From G965216905 sp965216905 (GTDB taxonomy: Bacteria; Actinomycetota; Acidimicrobiia; Spongiisociales; ZC4RG35): a stretch of 64,000 bases of DNA. Location: NCBI GenBank assembly GCA_965216905.1, contig OZ244213.1, forward strand, positions 1,426,001 to 1,490,000, given 5' to 3'. Made by a program: the position numbers and the translations under genes. The notes under the pieces are model-generated. The model ran no database searches. It was not told the DNA's origin and saw only the letters and a program-made list of their open reading frames with translations. Shown here piece by piece: positions 1 through 7,774 of this stretch (within the stretch, counting starts at the first letter, position 1; each line of letters opens with the position of its first letter).

Positions 1-1
1 C

Positions 2-220
2 CGCGTGGGGGCGTTGGGGATTCCGACGGCCGACGTCTATTCGGCGTTCGGCTCGAACGACTTCTCCGACGCCGATGGTGACGGTGTCCCCACCAACGTC
101 GAGAACGTGTGCGATTGGACGTCGATGTGCCCCGACCCGGGTGATCTTCCCAACATCCATGCCGACAAGAAGGGCTACAAGATCATCGCCAAGACCATCC
201 TCCGACTGCTGAAGTCGTAG
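2..220 (+). CDS. C-terminal end of a secreted SGNH/GDSL hydrolase-like protein (5' truncated)
   Basis: The reading frame is open to the left edge, so only the last 72 or so residues are visible. The tail contains an aspartate-rich stretch (DADGDGVPTNVEN), a Cys pair (CDWTSMC), and IHADKKGYKIIAKTIL near the end. That last piece resembles the final block of SGNH/GDSL esterases, where a catalytic His is followed a few residues later by a Gly-Tyr and a helix. The D-rich piece also looks like a calcium-binding loop. The upstream part, with the nucleophile Ser, lies outside the window, so the enzyme class is a guess from this one block. Confidence 0.5.
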   Translation, partial: RVGALGIPTADVYSAFGSNDFSDADGDGVPTNVENVCDWTSMCPDPGDLPNIHADKKGYKIIAKTILRLLKS

Positions 221-417
221 ATCGATTGGCTATCGGAACCGAGTGGGGCGTCGGCTTGCCGGCGCTCCCACTTGGTTGGGTGAACCACGTCCCCATCCTC
301 GTGTTCCGCATCGTGGAACCGTCCCGCATCGTGGGGGAGACGGTGGGTAGGGTTGACGCCGGTCGGCGGATTTCCGTCCGACGGAGGAGAGGACCGTCCG
401 AGGAAGGAGCCCTGCAC

Positions 418-2244
418 GTGGACTCAGAGGACCTCGATCTCACGCAAGCTGAGATCGCCCACCGAGAGTTGGAGGAGGCCGAACGCGCCGCCCGGCGCCA
501 GGCCATCTACAACCGGAGCCAGTTCGAAGGGCTGCAGATCGATCCGGAGGTCGACTTCTATCCGGAAGTTGCCGATCGGGAGCCGGGGGACACGAACATC
601 GTCCGGTGGGGCTTTGACATCCATCCCCAGGTCAGCTTCATCTCGGCGGGTTTCCTCCTCGTGCTGTTGGCCTACGTCCTCATCCTCCCCGATCAGGCCA
701 ACGAGCTGTTCAATGGGTTCCAGACGTTCATCAACGACGCCTTCGGATGGTTCCTGATCCTCGCCGGCAACATCTTCGTGGTGGCGTGTGCGTTCTTCGC
801 ATTCAGCCGCTTCGGGAAGATCCGGATCGGCGGCCCCAACGCCCAGCCGGAGTTCTCGACACCGGCGTGGTATGCGATGTTGATCAGCGCCGGCATGGGC
901 ATCGGGTTGATGTTCTTCTCCGTCGCAGAGCCCATCTGGCACTTCACCGGACCGCCACCGATGTTCGGGGTGGATCCGGGCACGGTCGGGGCCGGCAAGG
1001 CCGCCATGGCGACCACCTTCTACCACTGGGGCATCCATCCGTGGGCCATCTATGCGCTCGTGAGTCTCGGACTGTCCTTCTTCGCCTACAACCGAGGGTT
1101 GCCCCTGACCTTCCGGTCGGTGTTCTACCCGATCCTCGGCCCGAGGATCTACGGGACGTGGGGCAATGTCATCGACATCCTCACCGTGCTGGCCACGCTG
1201 TTCGGCCTGGCCACCTCCCTGGGCTTCGGCGTCGGCCAGGCCGCTGCCGGTCTCAACTTCCTGTTCGGCTGGCCGACCAACACCGGATTCCAGGTGGCGT
1301 TGATCGTCGGCATCACCTTCATGGCGACCTTGTCGGTGGTGGCCGGGTTGGACGCGGGAGTCAAACGACTCAGCCAGCTCAACATCGGGCTGGCGATCGG
1401 GTTCATGATCTTCATCATCGTGGTCGGCCCCACGTTGTTCATCCTCGGGATCTTCAGCCAGAGTGTCGGCTACTACTTCCAGAACCTCGCCGAGCTGTCC
1501 TTCTGGACGGAGACGTTCACCGGGACGGACTGGCAGGGTGGATGGACGATCCTCTACTGGGCATGGTGGATCTCCTGGTCGCCGTTCGTCGGCATGTTCA
1601 TCGCCCGGATCTCGAAGGGACGGTCGGTGCGTGAGCTGATCCTCGGCGTGATCGGATTCCCGTCGATGCTGTCCTTCTTCTGGATGTCGGTGTTCGGGGG
1701 AACGGCTTTGTTCCTCCAGCAGAACGGCATCAGGGATGTGGCCACGGCGGTGAACGAGAACGTGGCGACCGCGTTGTTCGACATGCTCCAGGCATTTCCT
1801 TTGACCCAATTCACCTCACTCGTCGGCGTCGTCCTGGTCATCTCGTTCTTCGTGACGTCTTCGGACTCGGGCTCGCTGGTGGTCGACCACTTGACCTCCG
1901 GCGGCAAGCTCGACTCCCCGAAACCTCAGCGGGTGTTCTGGGCGGTGATGGAGGGAGCGATCGCAGCGATCCTGCTCCTCGGTGGAGGGCTGGGTGCCCT
2001 CCAGACCATGACCGTGTCGACCGGCCTGCCGTTTGCCGCGGTGTTGATGCTGATGATCTGGAGCCTGTACAAGGCCTTCGACGAGGAGCTGGACCTGCTG
2101 GAGGGTCACTACGACGCCCAGCTGTTCCGCTCTCGCCACAGCACCCTGCTGGAGCGGGTTGGCATCGGGACTCCCCCTCCCTACCCGGCCACTCCTCCGG
2201 AGGGGGCAGGAGAGGGAGACGCCGAGGAAGGGGGTGGCTCATGA
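418..2244 (+). CDS. BCCT-family betaine/choline/carnitine transporter
   Basis: Sodium- or proton-coupled uptake carrier for quaternary ammonium solutes (608 aa). The family signature is present: GMGIGLMFFSVAEPIWH in the fourth membrane segment region, and the Trp-rich segment WAWWISWSPFVGMFIARISKG. About twelve hydrophobic segments follow a charged ~65-residue N-terminal tail. The frame is open further upstream, but the GTG at 418 is preceded by AAGGAG at good spacing and starts with the charged segment MDSEDLDLTQAEIAHREL, so it is preferred. The stop overlaps the ATG of the next gene, a ProX-like lipoprotein, pointing to co-expression in osmolyte uptake. BCCT carriers do not normally need a binding protein, which makes this pairing notable. 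Confidence 0.93.
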   Translation: MDSEDLDLTQAEIAHRELEEAERAARRQAIYNRSQFEGLQIDPEVDFYPEVADREPGDTNIVRWGFDIHPQVSFISAGFLLVLLAYVLILPDQANELFNGFQTFINDAFGWFLILAGNIFVVACAFFAFSRFGKIRIGGPNAQPEFSTPAWYAMLISAGMGIGLMFFSVAEPIWHFTGPPPMFGVDPGTVGAGKAAMATTFYHWGIHPWAIYALVSLGLSFFAYNRGLPLTFRSVFYPILGPRIYGTWGNVIDILTVLATLFGLATSLGFGVGQAAAGLNFLFGWPTNTGFQVALIVGITFMATLSVVAGLDAGVKRLSQLNIGLAIGFMIFIIVVGPTLFILGIFSQSVGYYFQNLAELSFWTETFTGTDWQGGWTILYWAWWISWSPFVGMFIARISKGRSVRELILGVIGFPSMLSFFWMSVFGGTALFLQQNGIRDVATAVNENVATALFDMLQAFPLTQFTSLVGVVLVISFFVTSSDSGSLVVDHLTSGGKLDSPKPQRVFWAVMEGAIAAILLLGGGLGALQTMTVSTGLPFAAVLMLMIWSLYKAFDEELDLLEGHYDAQLFRSRHSTLLERVGIGTPPPYPATPPEGAGEGDAEEGGGS

Positions 2245-3302
2245 GCAGGCTGGTTCGCACACTCGCGCTCACCACCGTCCTGACGATGGTTTTGGTCGCC
2301 TGTGGCGATGCGGGCCAGGGCGGTGCAGACGGCGGTCCGGGAGGAGAAGGGTCTGCCGACATCGTGATGGCCCGGGCCGACTGGGAGACGGGATTCATGC
2401 AGGCTGCCGTGTACCAGCAGCTCCTTCAGGAGCTGGGGTACGCCGTCACCGACCCGGCCGCAGAGACGCGAAGCGCGGCCACGTTCTACCCGGCAGTCGC
2501 CCGTGGCGACATCGACCTGTGGGCGAATGGATGGTTCCCGCTTCACGACATCTACCTCTCACGTGAGCAGTTCACCGGTCAGACCGTGGACGAGCCGGTC
2601 GAGGCGGTTGGGACGCAGGTGGCCGCCGGAGCCATCCAGGGATACCTGGTCGACAAAGCCACCGCCGACCAGCTCGGGCTCACGTCGATGAGCGACCTGG
2701 CCGATCCGGGGGTGGCGTCCACCTTCGACCGCGACGGAGATGGCAAAGCCGACTTGCTCGGCTGCAATGACGGATGGGGATGCAACCTCGTCATCACCGA
2801 GCACATCGCAGATCTCGACTGGGGTGCCAACGTCGAGCAGGTGGTGGGTGACTACTACTCGCTGTTCGACGATGCGATCGCCCAGGTCGCGGCCGGCGAG
2901 CCGACGTTGCTGTACACGTGGACACCCAACTGGACGGTCGAGGAACTGGTGCCGGGCGAGGACGTGGTCTGGCTGCCGTCGGAGGCCCTCGAATCGGCCG
3001 AGGGAGAAACGGCCGTGCCGGGTCTGGCCGGCTGTGCCGGCGACGCCGATCCGTGTGACCTCGGTTGGCAGGTGAACGACATCCGGGCGGTGGCGAACAT
3101 CGACTTCCTGGATGAGCATCCGGATGTGCGGGCCCTCCTCGAAGCCGTCGAGATCCCGCTGGAGGACATCGAGGAGCAGAACCTGAGGATGGCCGAGGCG
3201 GACGGGTACACCAACGCCCAGATCCAACAGGATGCCGCCGACTGGATCGCTGCCAACCGAGACCTCGTCGACGGATGGTTGGAGCAAGCCCGCAACGCCT
3301 GA
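2241..3302 (+). CDS. ProX/OpuAC-like glycine betaine-binding lipoprotein
   Basis: Extracytoplasmic binding protein (353 aa) of the E. coli ProX type. The first 21 residues are a lipoprotein signal ending in LVAC. Features matching ProX include LWANGWFPLHD, the GCNDGWGCN loop, YTWTPNW followed by EELVPGEDVVWL, and the C-terminal EIPLEDIEEQNLRM block. The tryptophans in these blocks are where ProX-type proteins build the aromatic cage for the trimethylammonium group. No ABC permease or ATPase is nearby. The partners are a BCCT carrier upstream (4-base overlap) and a channel-fused homologue downstream, so the protein may deliver betaine to the carrier or act as a sensor. The function as a betaine binder is well supported; the partner is inferred. 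Confidence 0.92.
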   Translation: MSRLVRTLALTTVLTMVLVACGDAGQGGADGGPGGEGSADIVMARADWETGFMQAAVYQQLLQELGYAVTDPAAETRSAATFYPAVARGDIDLWANGWFPLHDIYLSREQFTGQTVDEPVEAVGTQVAAGAIQGYLVDKATADQLGLTSMSDLADPGVASTFDRDGDGKADLLGCNDGWGCNLVITEHIADLDWGANVEQVVGDYYSLFDDAIAQVAAGEPTLLYTWTPNWTVEELVPGEDVVWLPSEALESAEGETAVPGLAGCAGDADPCDLGWQVNDIRAVANIDFLDEHPDVRALLEAVEIPLEDIEEQNLRMAEADGYTNAQIQQDAADWIAANRDLVDGWLEQARNA

Positions 3303-3308
3303 TCGACG

Positions 3309-3339
3309 CCGGGTGGGGCGGGGATCCCGCCCCACCCGG
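3309..3339 (+). terminator. Strong hairpin between the betaine-binding lipoprotein and the channel gene
   Basis: A perfect 14-bp inverted repeat (CCGGGTGGGGCGGG, loop GAT, then its complement) starts seven bases after the lipoprotein stop. No T run follows. It can act as an intrinsic terminator or attenuator limiting read-through into the channel gene, or as a 3'-end stabiliser. An AAGGAGAGGC ribosome-binding site for the next gene lies just beyond it. Confidence 0.65.
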
Positions 3340-3361
3340 TCGCTGATCGGAAGGAGAGGCG

Positions 3362-5425
3362 ATGCGACAGCGGATCGGCCGGATCGGATGCGCCATCCTG
3401 GTGGTCTTCCTGGCCTCGTCCGCGGCAACAGCCCAGGTGGCAGAACCGGAGGTCGTTCGCCTGGCGCGACCCACCTGGGACACCGGCTGGTTCCAGGCCG
3501 AGATCCACCGTCTGCTTCTCAACCGACTCGGGTTCGAGGTGGACGGACCTCGAACCATGGAGAACGACGAGTTCTATGGTGCCCTGGCGGCGGGGGACGT
3601 CGACTTGTGGGCCAACGGCTGGTTCCCGCTCCACAACCAATACCTCGACGATGCGATCGAGCCCGTCGGTGTCCAGGTGGCGGCCGGCGCCCTCCAGGGC
3701 TACTTCGTGGATGTGGCCACGGCCGATGCCTTTGCCATCGACGACCTCGGTGATCTGGCCGACCCCGAGATCGCCGCGCTGTTCGACGTCGACGGCAACG
3801 GCCGAGCCGACCTGATCGGGTGCAACGTCGAGTGGGGGTGTGCAGCGATCGTCGCTCACCATCTCGAGGCATACGGCCTGACCGACACCGTCGATCAGAT
3901 CCAGGGGGATTACTCCCCGCTGATGGAGTCGACGGTCGATCGCTACCGGCAGGGTGAGCCGGTGCTGTTCTACACGTGGACGCCGAACTGGACGATGGGC
4001 AGGCTCGCTCCCGGTGTCGACACTCGGTGGCTGGAGACGCCGTTCCCGTCGCTCCCGGACGACCAGGGGGGCGATACCGCCGAGACCGAGGTGTCCGGAC
4101 TCGCCGGATGTCGGGCGGACCCGTGCCAGACGGGTTGGCCGCCCAACGACATCCGAGCGGTGGCCAGTCGGGCGTTTCTCGATGAGCATCCGACCATCCG
4201 AGCGCTGCTCGAACAGGTCGAGATCCCGCTCGAGGACATTCAGGCCCAGAATGCTCGAATGGTGGATGGGGAGGGCGACCTCCCCGACATTCGACGGCAT
4301 GCCGAGGAGTGGGTGTCGGCGAACGCCACCCTCGTCGACAGCTGGGTCGCCGCCGCCGACCCGAACGCCAGCGGAGTCGTCGATCCGGCCCTGGCCGCCG
4401 GCCCGGCCGGCGGCGGAACGCTGCGGGTGGCGGTCCGAACGTTCGAACCCTTCGTGACCTATGACGAACGCACCTATGGCGGGTTCTCGGTCGAGCTGTT
4501 GGAGCTGATCGCCGCCCGACTCGGGGTGGAACCTCAGTTTTACGGGGTCAACACGATCGCCAAGCAGATCGACGACGTGTCGCGGGGAGCGGCCGACGTC
4601 GCGATCTCGGGAATCGGAATCACCTCGCAGCGTGAGTTGGGCGTCAATTTCTCCCTGCCGGTCTTCGACACCGGCCTGACCGTCATGGTGCCCACCGAGT
4701 CCGAGCGTGGCCTGCTCGGAGACATCGGGGCGCTGTTCCGGGCGGTCGCCGGATCGCAGCTCCCCCTGCTCATCCTTCTCTTCGGGCTGGTGCTGCTGAT
4801 CTCCGCCCACATCATCTGGTGGCTCGAACGCCGCCACAATCCCGACTTTCCCGAGCTGTACGGTCAGGGGATCTGGGACTCCTTCTGGTGGGCGGTGGTC
4901 ACCATCACCACCGTCGGATACGGCGACAAGGCTCCGAAGGGATACGGGGGACGGACCTTTGCGCTGCTGTGGATGATCGCCGGGTATTTCGTGTTCGCAT
5001 CCTTCACCGCCTCCATCACCTCGAGCCTGGCGGTCGACGAGCTTCGCGGCGACATCGCCGGTCCCGAGGACCTCGACGGCAAAAAGGTGGCGACGGTGGA
5101 GGGCTCGGAGGCTGCTTCCTACCTGGAGAGCCGAGGGATCGGGCCGCGACTGTTCGACGACATCGAAGATGCCTACCCGGCCCTCGCCTCCGGAGAGGTC
5201 GACGCGATCGTCTTCGACGCCGCCGTGCTGCAGTTCTATGCGTCCCACCGAGGTGCCGGTGAGGTTCGGACCGTCGGGCAGGTGTTCGACGAGGTGCGGT
5301 ACGGGATCGCAATCGGCCCCGACGAGGAGCGTCGCGAGCAGATCAATCTGGCGCTGCTGGAGCTGATCGAGTCGGGGGTGTACGACCAGCTCCACGACAA
5401 GTGGTTCGGCGCGCTGGACGGTTGA
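3362..5425 (+). CDS. ProX-like betaine-binding domain fused to a glutamate-receptor-type potassium channel
   Basis: 687 aa with, in order: a signal peptide (1-24); a complete ProX-like domain (~30-335; LWANGWFPLHN, GCNVEWGC, FYTWTPNW, EIPLEDIQAQNARM); the first lobe of an SBP_bac_3 domain (~352-455; TLRVAVRTFEPFVTYDE, then TSQREL with the Arg that usually binds an alpha-carboxylate); a membrane helix (~466-488); a pore loop with the potassium filter TVGYGD at 517-522; a second membrane helix (~532-553); and the second SBP lobe (~560-685). The last two-thirds is the layout of GluR0-type prokaryotic glutamate receptors, where the two-lobed receptor is split by a two-helix pore. The added betaine domain is unusual. 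It lies behind the betaine lipoprotein and BCCT carrier, suggesting a channel tuned by osmolyte. Selectivity and ligands are inferred from motifs. Confidence 0.88.
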   Translation: MRQRIGRIGCAILVVFLASSAATAQVAEPEVVRLARPTWDTGWFQAEIHRLLLNRLGFEVDGPRTMENDEFYGALAAGDVDLWANGWFPLHNQYLDDAIEPVGVQVAAGALQGYFVDVATADAFAIDDLGDLADPEIAALFDVDGNGRADLIGCNVEWGCAAIVAHHLEAYGLTDTVDQIQGDYSPLMESTVDRYRQGEPVLFYTWTPNWTMGRLAPGVDTRWLETPFPSLPDDQGGDTAETEVSGLAGCRADPCQTGWPPNDIRAVASRAFLDEHPTIRALLEQVEIPLEDIQAQNARMVDGEGDLPDIRRHAEEWVSANATLVDSWVAAADPNASGVVDPALAAGPAGGGTLRVAVRTFEPFVTYDERTYGGFSVELLELIAARLGVEPQFYGVNTIAKQIDDVSRGAADVAISGIGITSQRELGVNFSLPVFDTGLTVMVPTESERGLLGDIGALFRAVAGSQLPLLILLFGLVLLISAHIIWWLERRHNPDFPELYGQGIWDSFWWAVVTITTVGYGDKAPKGYGGRTFALLWMIAGYFVFASFTASITSSLAVDELRGDIAGPEDLDGKKVATVEGSEAASYLESRGIGPRLFDDIEDAYPALASGEVDAIVFDAAVLQFYASHRGAGEVRTVGQVFDEVRYGIAIGPDEERREQINLALLELIESGVYDQLHDKWFGALDG

Positions 5426-5464
5426 TGTCCTAGGGTCGGAGCGAGTCGACGACGGGAGAGCGCG

Positions 5465-6331
5465 ATGTGCGTGTCAGGAACGACCGAACACGGCCACGGA
5501 GCATCCGATTCGCACCACGATGCGACGACGCGCCGGGGGATCGATCGCAGGGCCTTCCTTCGGTCGGGTGCGGTGCTGGCGTCGGGAGCCCTGATCGGGA
5601 CCATGGGGCCGGCCATGCCGGCCATGGCGAAGCCTGGTCGGAAGCGCCGGAGCTATGACCTCACCTACCGGCTCGTCAAGGATTTCCCGGACTTCTACGG
5701 CACCGAGCCGGTGATCACCGACCAAGTCGACGTGGACTTCGCCACCGACGGGTTCTACTCCAAGTCATGGACACTGCCGGAGCACATCGGAACGCATATC
5801 GATGCGCCCGGCCACTTCGCGCAGGGTGCTCAGCTGGTCGACGAACTGACCGCCGACCAGTTGGTGGCCCCACTCGCCGTGGTGGACATCCGTCACAAGG
5901 TCGCCGACGACCCCAACGCCACCGTTCAGCCCGAGGACCTGGTCGCCTACGAGCGCCGGTACGGTCGGATCCCCGACGGGGCGTTGGTGGCGATGAACTC
6001 GGGGTGGCAGTCTCGTCGGTCCAGTGGCGACGCCTTTCGCGGAGGCGTCGGCTTTCCCGACCTGAACTTTCCGGGGTTCTCGATCGACGCCACCGATTGG
6101 CTGGTGGCACATCGGAACCCGGTTGGGATCGGCGTGGACACGATGAGCATCGATCCGGGCAACTCCGCCGACTTCGCAGTCCACTTCGGGTTTCTCGCAA
6201 CCAACCGATACGGGATCGAGAACCTGGCGAATCTCGACGCGGTTCCGGCTCGGGGCACCACGGCGGTCATCGGAGCCATTCCGTGGGAGGACGGATCGGG
6301 CGGACCCTGCCGGGTGATCGCCATTCGCTGA
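5465..6331 (+). CDS. Cyclase-family (kynurenine formamidase-like) metal hydrolase, Tat-exported
   Basis: 288 aa. The N-terminus carries a twin-arginine signal (RRAFLRSG followed by a hydrophobic stretch ending in AMA). The body shows the cyclase-family metal motif EHIGTHIDAPGHF (HxGTHxDxPxH) and a later conserved VGIGVDTMSID segment. Family members hydrolyse amide or cyclic ester bonds (for example N-formylkynurenine) with a bound divalent metal. The substrate here cannot be told. The ATG follows a GGGAG site. It is a single gene between the channel gene and the convergent PHP gene. Confidence 0.83.
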   Translation: MCVSGTTEHGHGASDSHHDATTRRGIDRRAFLRSGAVLASGALIGTMGPAMPAMAKPGRKRRSYDLTYRLVKDFPDFYGTEPVITDQVDVDFATDGFYSKSWTLPEHIGTHIDAPGHFAQGAQLVDELTADQLVAPLAVVDIRHKVADDPNATVQPEDLVAYERRYGRIPDGALVAMNSGWQSRRSSGDAFRGGVGFPDLNFPGFSIDATDWLVAHRNPVGIGVDTMSIDPGNSADFAVHFGFLATNRYGIENLANLDAVPARGTTAVIGAIPWEDGSGGPCRVIAIR

Positions 6332-6334
6332 CCT

Positions 6335-7702
6335 TCATCGTTCGAGCCAGTCTCGGAGTTCGCCGCTGGTCCACGTGTTGACGATCTGCGCGTGGGGAAT
6401 GGCCGCCTCCGCCGCCACGAGGGCCGCAGTGGCGAGATTGTCGAAGTCTTCCGGACGGTGGCTGTCACTGTTGGTAGCGATGAGACATCCCGCGACGGCA
6501 GCCTCCCGTGCCGCCTCTGCATCGAGGTCGAGCCGGTCGAGATGCCCGTTGACCTCCAGCGCGGTGCCGGTCGTGGCGGCCGCCTCGTAGACGGCGTCCA
6601 TGTCGAGTTGCAGTGGTGGGCGGATGCCGACCCGTCTGCCTCGTGGATGGGCGAGTACGTCGATCCGGTGGCGATGGAGGGCGGCAACCACTCGGGAGGT
6701 CTGCTCGGTCGTGTCGAGGTCGAAGTGCGAGTGGACGCCTGCGACGACGATATCCAGTTCGGAGCGGATCGCCTCGTCGAAGTCCAGTCCGCCGTCGACG
6801 CCGATGTTGAGCTCGGCTCCGACGAGGACCTCGATGCTCCCTTCGACGGCTCGGAGGGCCCGACTCCGCTCGACGAGCTGCGACTCGGTCATGCCGCCAA
6901 AGTGCAGGTCAGGTCCGTGGTCGGTGATCGCCACCACTTCCAGCCGGTGACTCCCGGCCGAGCGCATGATGGAGTCGACGTCCTGGCGCCCGTCGGGCGA
7001 CCAGCGGGAGTGGACATGCAGGTCGCTGCGGATCGGCGGGATGTCGGCTGATACCGGAGCTTCCTTCACGATCGACAGACGCGGCCCCTCGTGCACCCGT
7101 GTCGGATCGGTGGGGTCGAGCATCGCCGTGGTCCGTTGCCACTCGACCAACCGGGGCCCACCGACCAGCGTGATCTCATCGGTCCACGGTTCGATCCGGC
7201 GGACGACGCGAACGGAGCTGTCGGTGAGCCGCTCGGCGTGCGCGGCCAGACGGCCGGCATGAGCGAGCGCCACCCACTGCGGGGTCGGCTGGTCGATCAC
7301 CTCATCCAGCCATCGCTCCCACACCGCCACCGTGGCGGGCCCCACCCCTCGGACATCCGACACCGCGCCGGTATCGAGTGCCGACGCAAACTCCTCGACG
7401 GTGTCGATTCCGAGCGTGGCCTTGAGATCTCGGAGTCGGGCGGGGGTCATCGTCCGGGCTCGCTGGAGGATGGTGGCATCGCGTGGATAGCGGACCCGCA
7501 GCTCCTCCAGGCGCGCCAGTCGACCTGAACGGCGGAACTCCTGCACCAATCCAACCACCGTGGCTCCGAAGCCGGCGATCGATCGAAGCCGGTCGGGGTC
7601 GGCGTCGAGATCGGGAACGTCGTCCAGAGCCCAGAACGCCTTCTCGAACGCCTTCCCCCTGAATCCACGGCCAGCCTCATCGAGGGTCGTGAGTCCGGCC
7701 AA
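6335..7702 (-). CDS. PolX-derived PHP-domain protein with a degenerate polymerase domain
   Basis: About 455 aa from a TTG start. N-terminal helix-hairpin-helix motifs (IAGFGATVVGLV and VRGVGPATVAVW) match the lyase and fingers region of family X polymerases. A C-terminal PHP domain has its metal motifs intact (DLHVHSRWSPDG, ITDHGPD, LAHPRGRR, NSDSHRP). Between them lies only ~65 residues (RVVRRIEPWTDEITLVGG), in the place where PolX has the GS..RR..ETVGDID palm motif; the GS and the catalytic aspartates are missing. The protein is therefore probably a PHP phosphoesterase or nuclease guided by HhH DNA binding, not a polymerase. The frame stays open to about 7774, and the upstream residues (NPDHRRRFASLLHEL) look like the first PolX helix, so the true start may be a rare codon further upstream. 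Confidence 0.8.
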   Translation of the reverse strand: MAGLTTLDEAGRGFRGKAFEKAFWALDDVPDLDADPDRLRSIAGFGATVVGLVQEFRRSGRLARLEELRVRYPRDATILQRARTMTPARLRDLKATLGIDTVEEFASALDTGAVSDVRGVGPATVAVWERWLDEVIDQPTPQWVALAHAGRLAAHAERLTDSSVRVVRRIEPWTDEITLVGGPRLVEWQRTTAMLDPTDPTRVHEGPRLSIVKEAPVSADIPPIRSDLHVHSRWSPDGRQDVDSIMRSAGSHRLEVVAITDHGPDLHFGGMTESQLVERSRALRAVEGSIEVLVGAELNIGVDGGLDFDEAIRSELDIVVAGVHSHFDLDTTEQTSRVVAALHRHRIDVLAHPRGRRVGIRPPLQLDMDAVYEAAATTGTALEVNGHLDRLDLDAEAAREAAVAGCLIATNSDSHRPEDFDNLATAALVAAEAAIPHAQIVNTWTSGELRDWLER

Positions 7703-7774
7703 CTCGTGGAGGAGCGAGGCAAATCGTCGTCGGTGGTCGGGGTTCAGCGTCGTGACTCCGATTCCGGCCGACCG

